DNA of 64,000 nt from JADJLQ01 sp031417835 (GTDB lineage: Bacteria > Bacteroidota > Bacteroidia > Chitinophagales > Saprospiraceae). The stretch is from the NCBI GenBank assembly GCA_031417835.1, contig JANOWJ010000138.1:62001-126000 (forward strand), read 5' to 3'. How positions within the stretch are numbered: position 1 is the first letter of the stretch; the number at the start of each line of letters is the position of its first letter. Below the pieces are notes generated by a model, which was not told where the DNA came from, did not search any database, and saw nothing but the letters and a program-made list of their open reading frames with translations. Position numbers and translations under genes: made by a program. Of this stretch, positions 36,916-44,534 are shown piece after piece.

Positions 36916-37407
36916 TTGAAAACGAAAACGATTTTTCGACACGTAAGGGACATCATTTTTCTGCCTTTGTCCGTGCTCATACTAGTACCACTAGTGATAT
37001 ACCGGCATACACCGGATATTATACCGGATTATTTATCCATAAAATTATTTTCTGGATTGATGTTTTTGTTCGGTGCGGTTTTATTCTGCTGGACTGTGGT
37101 CCTTTTTCAGTCCGTAGCTGAGGGTACATTGGCTCCATGGACAGACAAAAAGAAATTGGTAGTGATCGGTCCGTACGCCCACTGTAGAAATCCAATGATC
37201 GCAGGCGTAGTATTGATATTGATCAGCGAATCTCTGTGGTTTAGATCGATGCCCATACTCCTTTGGGCCTCTGTTTTTTTTGTGATCAATACGTGTTTTT
37301 TTATCATCAGAGAGGAGCCGTTCCTCGAAAAAAAATTTGGCGATCAATATAGGAATTATAAACGCAACGTGCCTCGCTGGATTCCAAAGATGCATGCTAA
37401 AAATTAG
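36916..37407 (+). CDS. Isoprenylcysteine carboxyl methyltransferase (ICMT)-like membrane protein
   Basis: A 163-residue membrane protein with about four hydrophobic segments and the ICMT/PEMT-type cofactor motif LVVIGPYAHCRNPMIAGVVL, then REEPFLEKKFGDQYRNYKRN at the C-terminus. Such enzymes methylate lipids or C-terminal groups using S-adenosylmethionine. A TTG is used as start because no ATG occurs before the first membrane segment. It follows the ribbon-helix-helix gene by 36 bases and could be the third gene of the SPFH operon. Confidence 0.8.
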   Translation: MKTKTIFRHVRDIIFLPLSVLILVPLVIYRHTPDIIPDYLSIKLFSGLMFLFGAVLFCWTVVLFQSVAEGTLAPWTDKKKLVVIGPYAHCRNPMIAGVVLILISESLWFRSMPILLWASVFFVINTCFFIIREEPFLEKKFGDQYRNYKRNVPRWIPKMHAKN

Positions 37408-37522
37408 GCTAAGAAGATGGTATAGCGTGAGACCTTAAAGCCTTGAGCTTAAACCGCACAAGACAGCACTTCGAACTCACTCTTGAATGGACCTTATGTA
37501 TTAAATAAAACAACAGCTGATC

Positions 37523-38848
37523 TTAGTTCCGGGTTTTGAGTGTTTTCATTACATGATTACCCACATTTTTACCTTGAAGTGCGCCGTTAACTATAGCTGG
37601 CATGTAATGTATACCTCCATAAAATCTACTGATACAAGCTTCTTCTGCTGCATTTCTTAAACTTGTAAAAGATCTTGGATAAAGGCCATATTCGACTTCG
37701 ACACTATCTGTAAATGCGATAGTGTCGCCCATCAGTTGAGTTAAAATTTCTGCCGACGCACTGGATACTACGCTGTGTCCGCTAGGATATTCTGGGAATG
37801 GAGGAGTCTGCAATAATGGGATCCAATCTGGGTCTATATTTTCGTTGATATAAGTCTCGGGACGCACTGTATTGCTACGATATTTTTCATCCCAGCAAGA
37901 GATAAATCCGTCATAAAGCCCGATAGCAACCAAAGCGTATGCTTCGGCGGTCTCCGAAAATGATTTATTTAGTTGTTTGCACAGGGTCCTTGTGATTCCG
38001 ATCCAATGCCCACCGGGAGAGATTTTTTTAGTGGCAAACATCACATGTCCCTGTTGATGTACGATGAATGGGTTACAATCCCAAAACGAAGCGATATGCT
38101 CAAAGGTGCTGTCTTTTTTATTGACGACCTCCATGACTTCTTTGGCCTCTTTATAAAATTGACTTTTTTTATCAATTGAATAAGGAGTAGGTGGTGCTGG
38201 TTTGAATTGTATAGCACTATCAAGGGTCAGGGGTCTTTGTTTATTCCAATGAGGTTCTATAGCATCCATATATGCTGGTGGAGTAGGCTTCCACCGCTCT
38301 GGATCAGAGGTGACTGAAAATTTGGGAAAAGTCCGGGACTGTTTGTAATTGTCCTTACCACTCCATCGCATGACGGCAGCACTGATGCTGTCACCATAGG
38401 CCATGGATCGTATTAAAACATCAGCAGGTACACCGATCTTTTTATATTGTTCCATCACGGATTTCTCGTATTCATTCATTTTGTCTTCTGAGAAAAGCAA
38501 GGTACGGCCTGTATTAATCACTGCTTTTATACTCGCTATTGGATATGAATATTCCTTATCTGCCTCAGGTTTTGGCATTATAGGTAGGTCTTTGACCTGA
38601 CCGGCTAGGGATCTAAATTTTGGATCCCCAGCAGCCATAGCCTCATAGCCTGCGATAGCACATCGGCTATAGATCCGACTGGCCACTGGAGGTGAAAATA
38701 TATCGTAAACCATGATATCTGTGACGGCTTTGAGCCCTGCATGATATAAATTGGCATTGTCGACTTCGACTTGATAGTTTGGATTGGATTTTTTACAAGA
38801 AATAAAAATGGCCAGTACGAATGACAATAGAATAATGATGCGCATCAA
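37523..38848 (-). CDS. Vanadium-dependent haloperoxidase/PAP2-type lipoprotein
   Basis: A 441-residue lipoprotein (lipobox FISC, cysteine at 18). The vanadate/phosphate-binding residues are visible in three blocks: KYRSNTVRPETY, the PSGHS block (FPEYPSGHSVVSSA) and SRFYGGIHY. These fit the bacterial vanadium chloro/bromo-peroxidase and acid-phosphatase superfamily. Whether it halogenates or dephosphorylates cannot be decided from sequence. Exported and membrane-anchored. TACCTTTG on the reverse strand at 38867-38874 is a likely -7 element. Confidence 0.88.
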   Translation of the reverse strand: MMRIIILLSFVLAIFISCKKSNPNYQVEVDNANLYHAGLKAVTDIMVYDIFSPPVASRIYSRCAIAGYEAMAAGDPKFRSLAGQVKDLPIMPKPEADKEYSYPIASIKAVINTGRTLLFSEDKMNEYEKSVMEQYKKIGVPADVLIRSMAYGDSISAAVMRWSGKDNYKQSRTFPKFSVTSDPERWKPTPPAYMDAIEPHWNKQRPLTLDSAIQFKPAPPTPYSIDKKSQFYKEAKEVMEVVNKKDSTFEHIASFWDCNPFIVHQQGHVMFATKKISPGGHWIGITRTLCKQLNKSFSETAEAYALVAIGLYDGFISCWDEKYRSNTVRPETYINENIDPDWIPLLQTPPFPEYPSGHSVVSSASAEILTQLMGDTIAFTDSVEVEYGLYPRSFTSLRNAAEEACISRFYGGIHYMPAIVNGALQGKNVGNHVMKTLKTRN

Positions 38849-38866
38849 AAGGTTGCTGATTTATTA

Positions 38867-38874
38867 CAAAGGTA
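38867..38874 (-). promoter_or_regulatory. -7 promoter element for the haloperoxidase-like gene
   Basis: On the reverse strand TACCTTTG matches TAnnTTTG and ends 18 bases before the start codon. No clear -33 TTTG. The remaining sequence up to 39117 contains no gene I can support. Confidence 0.4.
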
Positions 38875-39117
38875 ATGTTTTTGGACTTTAAGATTGTACG
38901 GTTCATTTTAAAGGTGTGTGACAATTGACTTAGCAATTCAGCCTGGCCAATGGCTCGCGGCTGAAGGAGACTAAAGCTGTATTACGTTAATATTGAGCGA
39001 GTTGGCTTCACAATGTAATCCTCCGAAGAAGTCAACGGTAAATCAAATAAATGCAATCCGGTTGACACCCATTTTAAAGCTTATCAACATTTGGTCAAGT
39101 TGGTTAAAGAAAGTTGA

Positions 39118-39960
39118 TTACCACTTCAGTTTCTTATAAAATTGGATATCATGCTCCAGGCTATCGTAAGCATCTTTCCCATATTCCTCTTGTTCGATAA
39201 AGAAGTATTTCATCCCAGACTTTTTGTAAGATTTTAAAAGGCCTATGATATCGAGTTGGCCTTTGCCAAATTCAGTACTTTTATTTTCCTTCAGATTCAT
39301 ATCCTTTAGATGCCATAAAGGGAATCTGCCCGGATATTTATTAAAATAATCAATTGGGTTTTTGCCGGCAGCGATGACCCAACCTAAGTCAAGCTCCATA
39401 TGCATTAAACCCGGATCGGTATTTTGCATCAAGACATCGTATAATACTGTCCCATTCTCCGACTCAAATTCGTATTCATGATTATGATATCCAAATTTTA
39501 GGCCTCGGGCTTTACATTGTTCCCCCGCTTTGTTAAAAGCATCAGCCACTTCTTTATAATTGTCGACCGTCTGACCTCGGGTAGTCATAGAGGCTACCAT
39601 GATATATTCCTGGCCGGATTCTGCAGCTTGGTCTATGGTATTCAACCAATCCTTATCGATATGTACATGGCCACTGCGTAAAGTCATGCCCAAATCTTTA
39701 CAAGTTTGGGCCATTTCTTTGGGTTTTAATCCGGAAAAAAGTCCCTTGTTGCTGCGATAACTTTCGATTTGGTTATAACCCATTTTGGCAAGTTTGGCCA
39801 ACGTACTTTTTGGATCTTGATTCATTTCTACCCGTACAGAGTACAGTTGTACCCCGATTTGTTTGCGTCGAGCAGGTATAACTAGTGAATCCATATCAAG
39901 CGATGGCAAAGCCAATGCAGCCAATGAAGACTGCAGGATAAAGTTTCTTCTGGAATTCAT
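39118..39960 (-). CDS. Sugar phosphate isomerase/epimerase-like TIM-barrel protein
   Basis: A 280-residue protein with a basic, hydrophobic leader (MNSRRNFILQSSLAALALPS), so probably exported. The xylose-isomerase-like barrel is shown by KQIGVQLYSVRVEM, LRSGHVHID, LKFGYHNHEYEFE and MHMELDLGWVIAAGKNP, where the H-N-H-E and E-L-D residues are typical metal ligands. Probably an isomerase or epimerase; the substrate is unknown. Transcribed alone. Confidence 0.86.
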   Translation of the reverse strand: MNSRRNFILQSSLAALALPSLDMDSLVIPARRKQIGVQLYSVRVEMNQDPKSTLAKLAKMGYNQIESYRSNKGLFSGLKPKEMAQTCKDLGMTLRSGHVHIDKDWLNTIDQAAESGQEYIMVASMTTRGQTVDNYKEVADAFNKAGEQCKARGLKFGYHNHEYEFESENGTVLYDVLMQNTDPGLMHMELDLGWVIAAGKNPIDYFNKYPGRFPLWHLKDMNLKENKSTEFGKGQLDIIGLLKSYKKSGMKYFFIEQEEYGKDAYDSLEHDIQFYKKLKW

Positions 39961-39976
39961 ACAATTAAGTTTTGTT

Positions 39977-39984
39977 CAAATATA
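39977..39984 (-). promoter_or_regulatory. -7 promoter element for the TIM-barrel gene at 39118-39960
   Basis: Reverse-strand TATATTTG matches TAnnTTTG and ends 16 bases before the start codon at 39960. The -33 element is not evident. Confidence 0.45.
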
Positions 39985-40145
39985 GGTACATCTTGGGTGC
40001 TCTGGCTTATTACATTATAGTCTATTCTTATCCGTTATTAATCGAAAATACAATGTAAAGAAGGGTAGACCAATGCTTAAATTTATAAAATTAAAGTAGG
40101 TTAATCTGCAAAATAACTGGATCTAATGGGCTTGTAAACACCAAA

Positions 40146-40595
40146 TCACCCTATGATTTGTCTTAAATGGTGTTGTTGATGTCCCCAGTAGTCTTCGATC
40201 AGAAAGGATAAAGTATGTAAACTAATTTCTCCCTTGCCCGTATCACAGGTCAGATCCAAAGTATTCACTGGTATCTGTTGTGCGATGTGATGATATTGAA
40301 GATTGAGCAGTCGCCATAAGTCTATGATATCGCGAGTAGACATCGTCTGATATTGATTGACTTCTACCCATTTATTTTGTTCGTAGATTATCTTATCATT
40401 GGGTTGATATTGGGTCACAATCAGACGGCGTATATTATTTTGTGCACTATCGATCAAATGCCCAAGAACTTCCTTTTTTGACCATTTTGTCGCATGCGGC
40501 TTATCTACCCACTCGATCTCAGGGATCATATACAGTACAGTCAGAGTATCAGCGATAAAATCCGGAATAGAATTCTTGAGGGTATTGGTATACAT
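40146..40595 (-). CDS. DinB-family putative metal-dependent protein
   Basis: A 149-residue four-helix protein. The three expected metal-ligand histidines are visible: the first in KKEVLGHLIDSAQNN and two in the C-terminal WGHQQHHLRQI. DinB-like proteins include thiol-dependent transferases (bacillithiol type) and many proteins of unknown role. Transcribed alone. Confidence 0.82.
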   Translation of the reverse strand: MYTNTLKNSIPDFIADTLTVLYMIPEIEWVDKPHATKWSKKEVLGHLIDSAQNNIRRLIVTQYQPNDKIIYEQNKWVEVNQYQTMSTRDIIDLWRLLNLQYHHIAQQIPVNTLDLTCDTGKGEISLHTLSFLIEDYWGHQQHHLRQIIG

Positions 40596-40680
40596 ATATT
40601 CAAAATTTGTATTTATAATTAGATAGATGGGTGTATTAAGAAATACATTTTATATGAGTAGCTATTTTATAAATGCTTGA

Positions 40681-41589
40681 TTATTCGTGTCGTTGTCCTT
40701 CTTTAATTTTAAATACATGGAGTACAGCAGGAAATAATGCATCGATCGTTTCTTTGGTGCCACCTGGTGAGCCCGGCATGGTGATGACCAATGCTTGGCC
40801 AATAAATCCAGCTACACCACGAGACAACATTGCCGTAGGCATACGCTGTTGGCCATATTGCCTCGCCGTTTCCACTATACCTTGGATTTCTCGATCTATC
40901 AAAGGTCGTAGTGCATCGGGTGTAATATCTCTTGGGGATAAGCCGGTGCCACCTATGAATATGATCAGGTCATGACCAAGACTAAATTTTTTGGCGAGTG
41001 CTTGTATGGTATCAAAATCATCAGGTATAAGTTGAGTGGATTTGATTTGTAGTCCCAGTTTTTCCAGTTTTGATATGGCCATCAGACCTGAAGCATCTTT
41101 AGCTTTACCTGAAGACACACTGTCTGAGCAGACTACGATAGCGGCTTTTAGATGTTGATACGATTCTTTTGTTTGATCAGTCTTGCCACCTTTTTTTGAA
41201 ATCAATCGAATGTTTTTGATCTCCACCCCTTTATCGATAGGTTTGAGCATGTCGTATATAGTCAAGGCTGCCACCGAAGCACCGTGCATCGCCTCTACCT
41301 CTACACCAGTCTTGTAGATCGTGTGTACCTCGACATGTATTTGTATTTCGAGACCATGTATTTCATGAGAAATTTTTGTATACTCGATGGGCAATGGATG
41401 ACAATCAGGGATAAGGTCACTTGTTTTTTTTACTGCAAATAGTCCGGCTACTTTAGAAAATTCGAAAACATCTCCTTTAGGGATTGATTTGTTTTCAATA
41501 GCATCTATAGTTTCTTGTTTTGATACAGATACTACAGCTGCGGCAACTGCTTTGCGAAGGGTATAAGTCTTATGCGTAATATCTACCAT
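40681..41589 (-). CDS. moaCB: Bifunctional molybdenum cofactor protein MoaC-MoaB
   Basis: A 302-residue fusion. Residues 1 to about 150 are MoaC (cyclic pyranopterin monophosphate synthase): PKGDVFEFSKVAGLFAVKKT, LIPDCHPLPI and EVEAMHGASVAALTIYDMLK. Residues from about 152 are MoaB/MogA (adenylyltransferase of molybdopterin): AAIVVCSDSVSSG, IFIGGTGLSPRDITPDALRP and MPGSPGGTKE. The same fusion is known from other Bacteroidota. It stands at the end of the moeA-tauE-moaD-moaE-moaCB run. Confidence 0.93.
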   Translation of the reverse strand: MVDITHKTYTLRKAVAAAVVSVSKQETIDAIENKSIPKGDVFEFSKVAGLFAVKKTSDLIPDCHPLPIEYTKISHEIHGLEIQIHVEVHTIYKTGVEVEAMHGASVAALTIYDMLKPIDKGVEIKNIRLISKKGGKTDQTKESYQHLKAAIVVCSDSVSSGKAKDASGLMAISKLEKLGLQIKSTQLIPDDFDTIQALAKKFSLGHDLIIFIGGTGLSPRDITPDALRPLIDREIQGIVETARQYGQQRMPTAMLSRGVAGFIGQALVITMPGSPGGTKETIDALFPAVLHVFKIKEGQRHE

Positions 41590-41627
41590 GTCTAAAATTA
41601 CAATTTATGGTGCCAGCGACTTTTATG

Positions 41628-42077
41628 CTACACTTGATTTACTTTCCACACGTAGCTTTGATCTGAGAGCAATTCTTTACCCCATACGGGCAATTCTTTT
41701 TTGAGCCGCTCTACAGTCTCCTGACAGCCTTCGATAGCCGGTGCACGATGGACTGAAGAGGTAAATACGAATAATGAAATTTCACCGACGGCTACGACTC
41801 CGAGACTATGATAGATATGCATACAAGTCAAGTCATATTTTGCGAAGATGTCCTGGCGGATCTGATGCATTTTTTGTAAAGCCATTTCTTCATAGGCCGT
41901 ATATTCAATGGCGGTGACTTCTCGACCATCCTTGAGATCAGCTCGGACCTGACCTAAAAAGATACTATGTCCGCCAATGTTTTTTTTGGAAGCATGTGCG
42001 GCTATTTTTCCTCCGATGAAAGCCCCTGAGATTGGCCCTTGGATAAATATATTTCTAACCCGATGATCTGTAGACAT
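41628..42077 (-). CDS. moaE: Molybdopterin synthase catalytic subunit MoaE
   Basis: A 149-residue subunit that places sulfur on precursor Z together with MoaD. Family landmarks are FLGQVRADLKDGREVTAIEY, HIYHSLGVVAVGEISLFVF, VHRAPAIEGCQETVERLKKE and the catalytic lysine region PVWGKELL. It follows moaD by 14 bases in the same direction and precedes moaCB by 38. Confidence 0.93.
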   Translation of the reverse strand: MSTDHRVRNIFIQGPISGAFIGGKIAAHASKKNIGGHSIFLGQVRADLKDGREVTAIEYTAYEEMALQKMHQIRQDIFAKYDLTCMHIYHSLGVVAVGEISLFVFTSSVHRAPAIEGCQETVERLKKELPVWGKELLSDQSYVWKVNQV

Positions 42078-42091
42078 GGTAATTCGTTTTT

Positions 42092-42334
42092 TTAGCCTCC
42101 GGCGTAAGGTGGCAATAAGGCTAGAATATGGTTTGCTGTAAACGCCGTGTTTTCATGAATGATTTCCTTATCGACTGCTAGCTGATATGGACTGTCTTGT
42201 AAACGAGGATAAATAAAGTTAAGATGCGCAATGACTGCGTCTGTATCGTAAAAGTCATTTAATATGAGCTGATTGACTAGTGTATATTCAGCAATTTGGC
42301 CAAAGAATAAAACTTTAATTTGATTGGATGACAT
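42092..42334 (-). CDS. moaD: Molybdopterin synthase sulfur-carrier subunit MoaD
   Basis: An 80-residue ubiquitin-fold protein ending in the required glycine pair (LALLPPYAGG), which is thiocarboxylated. The N-terminus IKVLFFGQIAEYT is typical. A reverse-strand TAACTTTG (42342-42349) ends only 7 bases before the start codon, suggesting a nearly leaderless transcript for moaD-moaE-moaCB. Confidence 0.93.
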   Translation of the reverse strand: MSSNQIKVLFFGQIAEYTLVNQLILNDFYDTDAVIAHLNFIYPRLQDSPYQLAVDKEIIHENTAFTANHILALLPPYAGG

Positions 42335-42341
42335 CTAAAAT

Positions 42342-42349
42342 CAAAGTTA
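42342..42349 (-). promoter_or_regulatory. -7 promoter element abutting moaD
   Basis: Reverse-strand TAACTTTG fits TAnnTTTG; the start codon follows after 7 bases. No strong -33 element. Together with the similar arrangement at mvaD it suggests near-leaderless initiation. Confidence 0.4.
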
Positions 42350-42426
42350 CTGAAAAAGCATGAACCCGTCTTGAGTTTTAGGTTTATTTAGGTGGTCAAT
42401 GCATTGGTATCCACGACGGTCCGATG

Positions 42427-43161
42427 TTACACTTTGAATAACAATTTTACTGCAGCGACGATCAGTACAGTAGCTAAAACGTAGCGTAAGACGCGCTGAT
42501 CAAATTTTTTTGCCCCAAAATAGGCACCGGTCAATCCTCCAACAAATGCTATACAAGTCATGGTCAACATCGAGGAGCTTATATCTACTCCTTTGGATAT
42601 TTGTCCTATCAAACCCGACAATGAATTGACAAATATAAAGATAGCACATGCAGCAGCGGTTTGTTTTTGATCAGCCCAATGTAATATGATGAGGATCGGA
42701 GCCAGTAAAACTCCACCCCCTATGCCAATAAGGCCTGATAAGAATCCAATGATCCCGCCGATCAATAAAGACCCCGGGATACTTTGAGGCTTCAGAGTAG
42801 TATCTCGCGATGGCCCAAAAAACAAAAATCGGATAGCAGGGATTAACAGCAGAGTGCCTAATAATTGTTTATAGACATCATCACCTATTTGCACTCGGCC
42901 TCCAATAAAGGCTAATGGCACCGATGCGATGAGAAAAGGCCATATTAATTGATATCTAAAGTGGCCGCTGCGGTAAAATTGAATAAAGGCAACTAATGAC
43001 ACGAATAGATTCAAAATCAAGGCGGTCGGCTTCATGACGCCTGGCGCAGTACCTGCAATGGCCATCAGAGCCAGATACCCACTCGCACCTCCGTGCCCTA
43101 CACTCGCATATAAAAATGCAACTACATATAAAAGGATATATAACCACCAGGTAAATTCCAT
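42427..43161 (-). CDS. TauE/SafE-family membrane permease
   Basis: A 244-residue protein with about seven to eight membrane segments and the family pattern of two repeated halves: YASVGHGGASGYLALMAIAG near the start and GFLSGLIGIGGGVLLAPILI in the middle. The family exports sulfite, sulfoacetate or other anions. It lies 5 bases after moeA, so the two are co-transcribed. A role in handling sulfur or oxyanions for the cofactor pathway is possible but unproven. Confidence 0.88.
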   Translation of the reverse strand: MEFTWWLYILLYVVAFLYASVGHGGASGYLALMAIAGTAPGVMKPTALILNLFVSLVAFIQFYRSGHFRYQLIWPFLIASVPLAFIGGRVQIGDDVYKQLLGTLLLIPAIRFLFFGPSRDTTLKPQSIPGSLLIGGIIGFLSGLIGIGGGVLLAPILIILHWADQKQTAAACAIFIFVNSLSGLIGQISKGVDISSSMLTMTCIAFVGGLTGAYFGAKKFDQRVLRYVLATVLIVAAVKLLFKV

Positions 43162-43166
43162 AAGAG

Positions 43167-44348
43167 CTAAGGTAATATATGTACTTCTACATCCATGCCT
43201 TCAATCACCTCAGTCACCTCTTCGCCTATGACGATCAAGGCATTAGCATGAGCAAAAGAGTTGAGTCGAAAAGATTCCTGCGCATCAAGTGGCTTGACAT
43301 GGTGACCATCGTAGTAGGCCTTGAGAAAATGGGTGATGCCTACCGGTTTTTTGTACGCAGCAGTTATAGGGGCATGTAAAATTTTGATGGCACTGACCTG
43401 ACCCATCATTTTCATAAGCGCAGGTTCAAGATATTCATAAAAACAGGTCAATGCGGAAGCAGGATTGCCTGGTAACCCAAATACGAGTCGATGGTCTTTG
43501 ACCCCGCAATACATCGGCTTGCCAGGCTTCTGTTTTATTTTATGATATAATGGCTCTACGCCACTTTCAAGGGCGGCTTGGGTCACGTAATCATAGTCTC
43601 CAACACTCACTCCACCAGTCAGCACGATGACATCATATTGACTCAATGCATCCGTCAGTGCGAGCGTGAGTTGCTCAAGTTGGTCATGGATATGACTCAC
43701 AGTGACCTCTTCTATACCAGCTTGTTTAAAAGCAGCTATCAGGGTATAGGAATTTGAATCATACACTTTACCATATTCGAGGTTTTGGCCTTGAGGCGTG
43801 AGTTCATCACCGGTCACTAGGATACACATAGTAGGCGAACGGTACACTTCTACTTCTTCAACACCCATACTTGCTAAAAATCCGATAGCAGGAGGAGTCA
43901 AACGACTCCCTTTTGGCAATGCCAAACTATGTGCCTGGATTTCAGCACCCTGGTGACGATAATTGGAACCAAGTTGCAAACTATTATCCATGATGAACAA
44001 TTGGTCACTTTTGAGTTCAGTTTTTTCCTGCATCACTACGGTATCAGCTCCAGTGGGGATGGGTGCTCCAGTAAAAATTCTTACGGCTTCGCCTTCTTGT
44101 ATTCGATAGGTAGATGTATCTCCTGCAGCTATTTTATGTTTTACTTCGAGGGATGAACAGGTGCTTAAATCATTAAATGCAAATGCATAGCCATCCATCG
44201 AAGATTGAGGAAAAGGTGGCAGGTCTATCGGCGAAAATATATCCATCGTCGTGATATGACCCACGGCACTTAATAAGGGTTTGCAGATGGCTGACAGCGG
44301 AGTGGTATGATCTAGTATGATTTGTTTGGCCTGATCTACGGAAATCAT
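43167..44348 (-). CDS. moeA: Molybdopterin molybdenumtransferase MoeA
   Basis: A 393-residue enzyme that inserts molybdate into adenylylated molybdopterin. Signatures: DLPPFPQSSMDGYAFA near residue 39, IPTGADTVVMQEKTE, ILVTGDEL, VLTGGVSVGDYD and GLPGNPASALTCFYEYL. Length is typical. First gene of the minus-strand molybdenum cofactor run. No molybdoenzyme is encoded in the window. Confidence 0.94.
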   Translation of the reverse strand: MISVDQAKQIILDHTTPLSAICKPLLSAVGHITTMDIFSPIDLPPFPQSSMDGYAFAFNDLSTCSSLEVKHKIAAGDTSTYRIQEGEAVRIFTGAPIPTGADTVVMQEKTELKSDQLFIMDNSLQLGSNYRHQGAEIQAHSLALPKGSRLTPPAIGFLASMGVEEVEVYRSPTMCILVTGDELTPQGQNLEYGKVYDSNSYTLIAAFKQAGIEEVTVSHIHDQLEQLTLALTDALSQYDVIVLTGGVSVGDYDYVTQAALESGVEPLYHKIKQKPGKPMYCGVKDHRLVFGLPGNPASALTCFYEYLEPALMKMMGQVSAIKILHAPITAAYKKPVGITHFLKAYYDGHHVKPLDAQESFRLNSFAHANALIVIGEEVTEVIEGMDVEVHILP

Positions 44349-44534
44349 TTTAAGTTCTTATTTTCTATTTGAGTCAAATCTGCATAAATGTGAGCTTTGT
44401 TTTTCCAATGCCTATGGAATCAATCGTCGTCAGCTTTTATGTAGTCAAAAATACGATTTAAGGGCTTTTCGCTGCGTAAGATTCGCAAAAGCTAGTAAAG
44501 TTGAGCTAAACTAAGTGGACCATACACGATTTTA

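Noticed and set aside
44460..44500. Interrupted inverted repeat GCTTTT...AAAGC between moeA and GH106
   Set aside because: The pairing has a bulge and no T run follows, so it is not a convincing terminator.
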